Shown here: positions 7,005-12,259 of the stretch, one piece after another
Layout of the letters: each line of letters begins with the position of its first letter
Numbering within the stretch: the first letter of the stretch is position 1
Source: Oscillospiraceae bacterium
Lineage (GTDB): Bacteria > Bacillota_A > Clostridia > Oscillospirales > Oscillospiraceae
Direction of reading: 5' to 3'
Length of the DNA: 12,259 nt
NCBI GenBank assembly: GCA_017549325.1
Contig: JAFYVA010000021.1
Location: forward strand, 1 to 12,259
Made by a program: the position numbers and the translations under genes
Notes under the pieces: generated by a model
Seen by the model: the letters and a program-made list of their open reading frames with translations, nothing else
What the model was told of the DNA's origin: nothing
Database searches by the model: none

Positions 7005-7046
7005 AAACCGGCCCGACACGGAATCCCCGTGCCGGGCCGGTTTTTT
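7005..7046 (+). terminator. Strong terminator between the two surface-protein genes
   Basis: AAACCGGCCCG-A-CACGG pairs with its partner through 16 bp around one A/C mismatch, a short loop, and then a T run through 7046. It lies 35 bases after the stop of the VWA protein gene. The second surface-protein gene is therefore unlikely to be read mainly from the first promoter. Confidence 0.95.
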
Positions 7047-7087
7047 GCTGCCTGACAGAAGGGGGGAATGGCTGGATTATACAGAAT

Positions 7088-7259
7088 GTCAAAAAACAAC
7101 AGATTTGTTTGTAAAAAAAGATATTTCAAAATGAACGGTATTTTTGAAAGTGTAACTAAAAATGTAACTGGTTGATGCTATACTCTCAAATGTAAAGAAC
7201 AAAAGCGCAAAAACGGCGAAAAGCTGTAACTCTGAAACCTCTGAAAAGGAGCGTTTGAT
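7088..7259 (+). repeat. Upstream region paralogous to 3391-3564
   Basis: This is the second copy of the duplicated control region described at 3391-3564. It differs by having the TTTTGAAAG block directly adjacent to the first TGTAAC, and by lacking the GTAAAAT/ATTTTAC inverted repeat. It has extra matches to the half-site: TGTAAA at 7191-7196 and TGTAAC at 7225-7230 in the leader. Confidence 0.7.
7151..7184 (+). promoter_or_regulatory. Activator-type promoter of the Cys/His-rich surface protein gene
   Basis: The extended -10 TGCTATACT (7176-7184) is preceded by TGTAAC direct repeats at 7151-7156 and 7163-7168. The 12-bp period and the 13-bp distance from the second repeat to the TG are exactly those of the promoter at 3454-3487. 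The -35 position reads CTAAAA, so activator help is likely. A shared regulator is inferred. Confidence 0.7.
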
Positions 7260-9929
7260 ATGAAGAAGATGAAGAAACTGTTTTCCATGCTGCTGGCTCT
7301 GAGCATGACCGCCGGTCTGCTGAGCATGACCGCCTCTGCTGAGGAGTACGCCTGCGGCAGAGTGGCCCACGCCCATAACGAGGATCTCTGCTATGAGGAT
7401 ATCGTCATCTGCGGCAAGCACGCCCACGAGGAAGCCTGCTATGAGGGCGAGACCCTGATTTGCGGCAAGGAAGCCACGCAGGATTTGGTCTGCGAGGTGA
7501 AAGAGCACGAGCACACCGTGGCTGACGGCTGCTACCACAAGCACAGCATCGAGGCCGGCTGCTTTGGCAATGTGATCTGCGGTATCGAGGAAGGCACTCT
7601 GGTGTGCGAAAAGAGCGAGGACACCGTGATCTGCGGCTATGAGGAAGCAGAGTGTGATAATGAGAGCGAAGAGCATGAGCACACCGACGAGTGCGATCAC
7701 GCCCACGGCGGCGATTGCTACTACAAGCACTCTGGCTCCTGCTACCATGAGCATGATGATGACTGCTACGGCGACGAGCCTGTCTGCGGTCTGACCGAGG
7801 AAGCTGCAGAGACCAATCTGGAGTGCAAGACACCTACTCACACTCACGACAAGAACAACGACCCCGCCTGCTACGTGGATCACACCCATGTGGAGGATTG
7901 CTATGAAACCGACCTGACTTGCGAACTGCCTGAGCATGAGCACGTGGCCGGCTGCGCTTACGGTGACGGCGTTGTGGCCATCATCGGCGAGACTCCCTAC
8001 AAGACCCTGAGCGCTGCTGTGGATGCCGCTGAGAAGGGCGCTGTCATCGTTCTGGTGGACGATGCGGTTCTGGATGCCAAGGTTACCATCGACAGCGACG
8101 TGACCATCACCTCTGACTATGACGGCGACGGCGATGCCGACTACGCCATCGTTCGCGGTGAGTCTTACAGCGGCACCCTGATTTCTGTGTCCGCAGGCGC
8201 CAAGCTGACCATGGACAACCTGGACGTGGACGGCAACAACAAGTGGACCTTCCTGGAGAAGGAATATTGGGATGACCTTCTCGGCGGCAACGCGGTGAAT
8301 CCCGATAACGTCACTTACAGCAAGCTTGAAAAGGGTGCCCCTGTGGCCTCCGCTGCCATGATCGAAGTCAAGGGTACCGTTCTGATGGACGGCGGCTCCG
8401 TGATCCATGACAACGCAGGTGAGTATGTGTTCAGCGTTGCCAAGGGCGGCACTCTGACCACCGAAGAGGCCCTCATCACCCACAACTTCAAGAAGGGTGT
8501 TGCCGTTGTGGCCACGGTTGGCGTTGGCGGTACCTGGAACATCGAAGACGGCACCGAGATTTGCGGCAACTACTCCCACCACGGCAACGGCGGCATGGCA
8601 CGTGTCGAGGGCACCGTGAATATGAACGGCGGCGAGATCTATGACAACGCCGGCATTGGCAACGGCGGTATCTTCATCGTCATGACCAGCAAGGACGCCC
8701 TGCTGAAGATGAACGGCGGCGAGATCTATGAGAACTGGTGCCTTGCCAGCGGCAACAACTGGAACGGCATGATTTACCTCCATGACTCCGCAGGTGCTTT
8801 TGAAATGAACGGTGGCGAGATCCATGACAACATCACCACGAACTCCGCAGCCATCTCTGCCAAGCATGCCAATCTGACCAGCATCACCCTCGACGGCGGC
8901 AAGATCTATGACAACATTGCGACCAGCAATTACAAAGGCAGAGACATCGGCGTCGGCCAGAACGTGAAGATCACGGCTGACATGTTTGTGGAGGAGTCCC
9001 GCTTCTACAAGAGTCTGGACATTGCAGAGGGCAAGACCCTGTTTGGCGACGTGTTCTTCAACGGCTCGAAGAACGGCGGCGACTTCACCGGCGGCGGCAC
9101 CATCGACGGCGATGTGACCGTTACCAACGGTCGCACCTGGAACTTTGTTGACGGTACCTGGGACGGTCTGGTGACCGTGAACTCTGTTGGCACCAACACC
9201 CTCCTGAACGTGAAGGCTGACGCTGTGATCAATGGCGTTCAGGTCCGCGTGCTGGGCTCTGTGGCCAGCGGCGATTCCGAAAATGAAAGCGAGGCTGCAA
9301 CCGAGCAGTCCACCGCTTATAGTCAGGCAGCCGGCGCTTCCGTGAACGTTCCCGTTCTGTACTACCACAGACTGACCTCTGCCCAGCAGAAGGACATCGT
9401 CATTACTTACGACTACAACGGCGGCCTGGATGCCTCCGGCTGGAGCGGCTGCCAGCGCACCGGCGCAGGCGACACCTATGAACTGGAGCCTCTGCCCGAG
9501 CCTACCCGTGACGGCCTGGATCTGATCGGTTGGAAGTACGCCAAGGACAACAACCCCGAAAGCCTCAGCATGGCCGGTTCCGGCAAGTATGAGGAAGGTA
9601 CCCCCGCTACCGAGAGCATCCGTCTGATTGCCCAGTGGGGCACCATCGGCGACGAGATCGATGACGACGATGATGATGACGACAAGCCCACCGTCGTGAT
9701 CCCCGACGCTCCCATCCCCACCGATCCCGCTCCCGAGACCGACGGGCCCGAGACCTCTGACGAGACTCCCGCTGAGGAGATCGTTGACGTCCCCGAGGAG
9801 AACGTTCCTCTGGCCGACGTTCCCAAGACCGGCGACATGTCCGCCCTGTGGCTGGCCCTGAGTGCCCTGTCCGGCACCGGACTTGCCGGCGTCAGTGCCC
9901 TGAACCGCAAGAAGCGTGACGAGGAGTAA
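7260..9929 (+). CDS. Sortase-anchored surface protein with Cys/His-rich repeats, beta-helix-like region and InlB B-like repeat
   Basis: An 889-residue predicted wall protein. The signal peptide (1-27) is cut near ASA-EE. Residues 31-232 hold 22 Cys and about ten HxH motifs in repeats of the form HxH-x(3-4)-CY...C-G, a pattern seen in other Clostridia surface proteins but without a function I can name. Residues about 238-660 contain NGGEIYDN-type repeats (MNGGEIYDN, MNGGEIYEN, MNGGEIHDN, LDGGKIYDN), typical of right-handed beta-helix, pectin-lyase-like adhesins. Residues about 713-793 (ITYDYNGG ... PTRDGLDLIGW ... LIAQW) look like an InlB B-type (Flg_new) repeat. An eight-Asp run (801-808), a Pro/Glu-rich spacer, VPKTG (854-858), a hydrophobic stretch and NRKKRDEE complete the anchor. 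The ATG at 7260 follows AAAAGGAG with good spacing. A catalytic role for the helix is not supported by visible residues; adhesion is inferred. Confidence 0.88.
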   Translation: MKKMKKLFSMLLALSMTAGLLSMTASAEEYACGRVAHAHNEDLCYEDIVICGKHAHEEACYEGETLICGKEATQDLVCEVKEHEHTVADGCYHKHSIEAGCFGNVICGIEEGTLVCEKSEDTVICGYEEAECDNESEEHEHTDECDHAHGGDCYYKHSGSCYHEHDDDCYGDEPVCGLTEEAAETNLECKTPTHTHDKNNDPACYVDHTHVEDCYETDLTCELPEHEHVAGCAYGDGVVAIIGETPYKTLSAAVDAAEKGAVIVLVDDAVLDAKVTIDSDVTITSDYDGDGDADYAIVRGESYSGTLISVSAGAKLTMDNLDVDGNNKWTFLEKEYWDDLLGGNAVNPDNVTYSKLEKGAPVASAAMIEVKGTVLMDGGSVIHDNAGEYVFSVAKGGTLTTEEALITHNFKKGVAVVATVGVGGTWNIEDGTEICGNYSHHGNGGMARVEGTVNMNGGEIYDNAGIGNGGIFIVMTSKDALLKMNGGEIYENWCLASGNNWNGMIYLHDSAGAFEMNGGEIHDNITTNSAAISAKHANLTSITLDGGKIYDNIATSNYKGRDIGVGQNVKITADMFVEESRFYKSLDIAEGKTLFGDVFFNGSKNGGDFTGGGTIDGDVTVTNGRTWNFVDGTWDGLVTVNSVGTNTLLNVKADAVINGVQVRVLGSVASGDSENESEAATEQSTAYSQAAGASVNVPVLYYHRLTSAQQKDIVITYDYNGGLDASGWSGCQRTGAGDTYELEPLPEPTRDGLDLIGWKYAKDNNPESLSMAGSGKYEEGTPATESIRLIAQWGTIGDEIDDDDDDDDKPTVVIPDAPIPTDPAPETDGPETSDETPAEEIVDVPEENVPLADVPKTGDMSALWLALSALSGTGLAGVSALNRKKRDEE
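9660..9683 (+). repeat. Asp-codon run (eight GAT/GAC)
   Basis: Eight consecutive Asp codons lie between the InlB B-like repeat and the proline-rich wall spacer. They form an acidic, probably flexible linker. Alternating GAT and GAC codons make slippage less likely than in a pure repeat. Confidence 0.75.
9819..9926 (+). repeat. Sorting-signal segment duplicated at 6862-6966
   Basis: Second copy of the VPKTG anchor module: VPKTGDMSALWLALSALSG and onward, then a slightly different basic tail. See 6862-6966 for the comparison. Both copies use VPKTG instead of LPXTG, suggesting the same sortase processes both. Confidence 0.8.
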
Positions 9930-9948
9930 GCTGATCCAACCGTTTGAT

Positions 9949-9987
9949 AAAAAATTCCGGTGCGCATGAGCGCACCGGAATTTTTTT
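9949..9987. terminator. Bidirectional terminator between convergent genes
   Basis: AAAATTCCGGTGCGC pairs perfectly with GCGCACCGGAATTTT around an ATGA loop, flanked by A6 and T7. The symmetry gives a U tract on both strands, so it serves both the surface-protein gene (+) and the membrane-protein gene (-), whose stop codon at 9989-9987 touches it. Confidence 0.95.
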
Positions 9988-10409
9988 CAGCATCCGCAGC
10001 CGAAGCGGACGGTCACATACCGCCGGGCTAAACACAGAAGCCCGCCCAGCAGCAGAAACAGGAAAAAGACTGTCAAAGCCGCGCCGATATACAGTCCCAC
10101 CTCAAGGGAGACAGTCAGCAGCGTGATCAGGCCGGTCAGCACCGTGCCCACGGCGCCCACCGCTGCCGTCTGGCCGCAGCAAAGCCAGGCGTCCGCAAGG
10201 GCGGGCGACCGCTCGGAGCGCAAAAGGGTGTAGACCAGAAGCAGCAATCCGCTGCCCGCCAGAAGGATCGTCAGAGCAAAAAACACGAGGCCCGTCGCTG
10301 CCGCGGGAACCAGTGTCAGAACGCCGGTAAACAGCAGCAGAAAGACCAGAATGCCCAGCGCCAGTCCGCCCAGAACCAGAGCCAGAGTTTGCAGGAGACA
10401 GGTTTTCAT
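9987..10409 (-). CDS. Small four-helix membrane protein, function unknown
   Basis: A 140-residue very hydrophobic protein I do not recognise. Four membrane segments are visible at roughly residues 8-34, 37-63, 79-101 and 104-127, with a short charged loop (RSERS) between helices 2 and 3. Six Cys are present (4, 77, 78, 126, 138, 140), and the protein ends in FGCGC. The ATG at 10409 has AAAGGGG just upstream on the minus strand, supporting it as a real gene, as does the shared bidirectional terminator. It stands alone: convergent with the surface-protein gene and divergent from argG. The CC pair and the GCGC tail might bind metal or be modified, but this is speculation. Confidence 0.75.
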   Translation of the reverse strand: MKTCLLQTLALVLGGLALGILVFLLLFTGVLTLVPAAATGLVFFALTILLAGSGLLLLVYTLLRSERSPALADAWLCCGQTAAVGAVGTVLTGLITLLTVSLEVGLYIGAALTVFFLFLLLGGLLCLARRYVTVRFGCGC

Positions 10410-10446
10410 AGAATCCCCTTTCCGTATTCAAAGCGTGTGTGTCCGC

Positions 10447-10494
10447 CGGGGGCAGTTGCCCCAAGTCAGTTTATGCGCCGGAAGTGCCGGCGTG
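10447..10494 (-). other. Two GC-rich inverted repeats upstream of the membrane-protein gene
   Basis: GGGGC-AGTT-GCCCC (10449-10462) and CGCCGG-AAGTG-CCGGCG (10476-10492) would be hairpins in the leader of the minus-strand gene if its promoter is the AT-rich stretch at about 10500-10531. There TAAAAT (10508-10503 on the minus strand) is a weak -10 candidate. No known RNA family is recognised. Confidence 0.35.
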
Positions 10495-10531
10495 TGATGA
10501 ATATTTTATTAAGCTAAACTGAAAAAATAAC

Positions 10532-10690
10532 CGAAAAGGAGAGAGAGGCATCTGGGGGTGTCTTCTGGTACAGAAAGCGGGCGGAGAGCGGATATAGGAG
10601 GAAGAGAGGGCAGAAGCTCCCGCTTGCGGGCGGGTGAGACGCGGAAAAAACCGGGAGGGTTTGGCAAGATATGCAAAACGGCTCAAAAGA
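10532..10690. other. Purine-rich intergenic stretch with no recognised gene
   Basis: This part of the 378-base gap (10410-10787) is strongly purine-rich on the plus strand. It contains GGAGG-like tracts, a CCCGC-TT-GCGGG hairpin near 10618-10629, and an AAACC-GGGAG-GGTTT inverted repeat near 10647-10661. No start codon sits at a proper distance from the GGAGG, and the possible 62-codon reading frame across it overlaps the argG promoter. It lies upstream of the argG promoter, so it is not argG leader. Confidence 0.4.
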
Positions 10691-10717
10691 GAAGAGAAAA
10701 GTTGTGCAACATGACTC

Positions 10718-10747
10718 TTGAATATTTATTCATGAATATCGTATAAT
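10718..10747 (+). promoter_or_regulatory. argG promoter with embedded ARG box
   Basis: TTGAAT (10718-10723) and TATAAT (10742-10747) are 18 bp apart. Between and overlapping them, TGAATATTTATTCA (10719-10732) matches the core of the arginine-repressor consensus TGAATWWWWATTCA perfectly. A further TGAAT half-site follows at 10733-10737. ArgR/AhrC with arginine bound would cover the -35 and spacer and repress the argGH unit. Transcription should start near 10754. Confidence 0.9.
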
Positions 10748-10787
10748 GCATACATCAACAAACAATTCAATTGGGAGGCATCCTGTT

Positions 10788-12014
10788 ATGAAGAAGAATA
10801 AAGAAGATATCAAGAAAATCGTCCTCGCCTATTCCGGCGGTTTGGATACGTCCATCATCATTCCCTGGCTGAAGGAAAACTACAACGATCCCGAGATCAT
10901 TGCCGTGGCCGGCGACGTGGGCCAGGTTGACGAGCTGGAGGGTCTGGAAGAGAAGGCCATCAAGACCGGCGCTTCCAAGTTCTACGCAGCCGACCTGACC
11001 GACAAGATGGTGGATGAGGTCATCATCCCCTCCATGATGATGGGTGCCACTTACGAGGGCTACCTGCTGGGTACCGCCTTCGCCCGTCCCGTCATCGCCA
11101 AGGCTCTGGTGGACATCGCCAAGGCCGAGAACGCCGACGAAATCTGCCTCGGCTGCACCGGTAAGGGCAACGATCAGATCCGTTTCGAGCTGACCTTCAA
11201 GCGCTTCGCTCCCGACATGACCATCATCGCCCCTTGGCGTGAGTGGGACATCAAGGGCCGTGACGAAGAGATCGACTACGCCGAAGCACATAACATCCCC
11301 CTGAAGATCTCCCGTGAGACCAACTACTCCAAGGATAAGAACCTGTGGCACCTGAGCCACGAGGGTCTGGATCTGGAAGACCCCGCCAACGAGCCCCAGT
11401 ACAGCAAGCCCGGCTTCCTGGAAATGGGCGTGTCCCCCTTCGAGGCTCCCGACGAGCCCGAGATCGTCACCATCGACTTCGTCAAGGGCGTGCCCGTGGC
11501 CGTGGACGGCGTTGAGATGAAGGGCAGCGATATCATCCGCAAGCTGAACGAGCTGGGCGGCAAGCACGGCATCGGCCTGCTGGACATCGTCGAGAACCGT
11601 ATGACCGGCATGAAGGACCGTGGTGTCTATGAGACTCCGGGCGGCACCATCCTGTACCGTGCCCATGAGATTCTGGAGCAGATCACCGTGGATAAGGACA
11701 CCCTGCACATGAAGCGCAAGCTGGCCGTGGACTTCGCCGACCTGATTTACAACGGTAAGTGGTTCACCCCCCTGCGTGAGGCTCTGCAGGCTTTCGCCGT
11801 GGACACCCAGAAGCACGTCACCGGTCAGGTGAAGCTGAAGCTGTTCAAGGGCAACATGATCACCAACTCCGTGACCTCTCCCGAGAGCCTGTACTCCGAG
11901 AAGATCGTCACCTTCGAAGAGAGCGATTACGATCAGACCGACGCCACCGGCTTCATCATCCTGTGGGGTCTGCCCGATAAGGTTCTGGCTCTGCGCGATC
12001 AGGGTATGCTGTAA
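10788..12014 (+). CDS. argG: Argininosuccinate synthase
   Basis: This 408-residue cytosolic enzyme joins citrulline and aspartate using ATP to give argininosuccinate, the penultimate step of arginine synthesis. The ATP-binding N-type P-loop AYSGGLDTS is at residues 14-22. [13 protein letters not shown] at 122-134 is the conserved citrulline/aspartate-binding region, and NLWHLSHEG and [11 protein letters not shown] are further family motifs. Length is typical. ATG 10788 is preceded by GGGAGG (10773-10778). An in-frame ATG at 10746 overlaps the -10 and cannot be the start of this transcript. It is followed 150 bases later by argH, probably co-transcribed, and is controlled by the ARG box at 10719-10732. 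Confidence 0.98.
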   Translation: MKKNKEDIKKIVLAYSGGLDTSIIIPWLKENYNDPEIIAVAGDVGQVDELEGLEEKAIKTGASKFYAADLTDKMVDEVIIPSMMMGATYEGYLLGTAFARPVIAKALVDIAKAENADEICLGCTGKGNDQIRFELTFKRFAPDMTIIAPWREWDIKGRDEEIDYAEAHNIPLKISRETNYSKDKNLWHLSHEGLDLEDPANEPQYSKPGFLEMGVSPFEAPDEPEIVTIDFVKGVPVAVDGVEMKGSDIIRKLNELGGKHGIGLLDIVENRMTGMKDRGVYETPGGTILYRAHEILEQITVDKDTLHMKRKLAVDFADLIYNGKWFTPLREALQAFAVDTQKHVTGQVKLKLFKGNMITNSVTSPESLYSEKIVTFEESDYDQTDATGFIILWGLPDKVLALRDQGML

Positions 12015-12045
12015 GAGACTTCCTTTAATATTTGAAACGAAAAAC

Positions 12046-12112
12046 AGAGGCGGGACGGAGATTTTCTTCGCCCCGCGTCTGCCATTAAAAAGGACGGGCG
12101 GCCCCGGGCCGC
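12046..12112 (+). other. Two hairpins in the argG-argH spacer
   Basis: AGA-G-GCGGG (12046-12054) pairs with CCCGC-G-TCT (12072-12080) around a G/G mismatch, and GCGGCC-CCG-GGCCGC (12098-12112) is a tight 6-bp stem. Neither is followed by a T run, so they are not classical terminators. They could set the ratio of ArgG to ArgH by processing or partial termination, but this is inference. Confidence 0.4.
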
Positions 12113-12164
12113 ATTTGGGAGAAACCTTCCCCCGTCGCCGTAAAAACACACAAGGAGAACGACT

Positions 12165-12259
12165 ATGAAACTTTGGGCAGGACGGTTCCAGAAGGAAACC
12201 GACAGCGCTGTTAACGATTTTAACTCCTCCATCGCATTCGATGCCAGAATGTATCGGCA
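12165..12259 (+). CDS. argH: Argininosuccinate lyase, N-terminal fragment (cut by window edge)
   Basis: The 31 visible residues start [20 protein letters not shown], the conserved N-terminus of ArgH (K-L-W-G/A-GRF). ArgH belongs to the same superfamily as FumC and splits argininosuccinate into arginine and fumarate in the cytosol. AAGGAG at 12152-12157 lies seven bases before the ATG. Position right after argG fits the usual argGH operon. The catalytic residues lie beyond the window. Confidence 0.95.
   Translation, partial: MKLWAGRFQKETDSAVNDFNSSIAFDARMYR

Noticed and set aside
3481..7092. A 1203-codon open frame antisense to the VWA surface-protein gene
   Set aside because: It mirrors a gene whose codon bias avoids TTA, CTA and TCA, which keeps the opposite frame open. 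The translation is low-complexity Gly/Val/Ile/His-rich with no domain, and the sense frame has a clear signal peptide, domains and anchor.
7089..9368. A 759-codon open frame antisense to the second surface-protein gene
   Set aside because: Same codon-bias artefact; no RBS-supported start and no recognisable domains.
3565..9929. A sortase-assembled pilus island
   Set aside because: No sortase, no backbone pilin with a pilin motif and no linked signal peptidase are present, and a strong terminator separates the two genes.
10558..10746. A 62-codon plus-strand frame before argG
   Set aside because: Arg/Gly/Lys-rich composition from a purine-rich spacer, no RBS at its start, and it runs through the argG promoter and ARG box.

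Overview
The window looks like a chromosomal segment from a GC-rich, low-spore-count-style Firmicute, probably a gut-type Clostridia (Oscillospirales-like). The reasons are Gram-positive ribosome binding sites and promoters, AhrC/ArgR-type control of argG, a eukaryote-like NAD-dependent GapA, and two sortase-anchored surface proteins with a VPKTG sorting motif and isopeptide-type (SpaA/CnaB) or InlB B-type domains. The genus cannot be named from the sequence alone. Apart from the two surface-protein genes, the genes are core metabolism.

Layout. 1-476 (-): 5' part of gapA, running off the left edge just after its catalytic cysteine. 477-770: divergent control region with one promoter per direction and LacI-type operator sequences on both sides. 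771-1784 (+): LacI/PurR-family repressor, closed by a strong terminator. 1954-3312 (+): class II fumarase fumC. 3565-6969 (+): 1134-residue surface protein with signal peptide, VWA domain, four SpaA/CnaB-like domains and VPKTG anchor. 7260-9929 (+): 889-residue surface protein with signal peptide, Cys/His-rich repeats, beta-helix-like region, InlB B-like repeat and VPKTG anchor. A bidirectional terminator separates it from 9987-10409 (-), a 140-residue four-helix membrane protein of unknown function. 10788-12014 (+): argG behind a promoter with an embedded ARG box. 12165-12259 (+): start of argH, running off the right edge.

How it fits together. The repressor lies divergent to gapA and the two share a TTGCGYAA core sequence: two copies in its own leader and one in the gapA leader. 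This suggests an autoregulated repressor that also controls glycolytic GAPDH. The two surface-protein genes are separate transcription units, since a strong terminator lies between them. Their ~170-bp upstream regions are paralogous and carry the same architecture: TGTAAC direct repeats 12 bp apart, placed at an identical distance from an extended -10. Their secretion and anchoring ends also match while their ectodomains are unrelated. The most interesting feature is therefore a pair of co-regulated, cassette-like surface proteins. No sortase, pilin backbone or dedicated regulator lies in the window. I see no RNA genes, insertion sequences, CRISPR arrays or phage genes.
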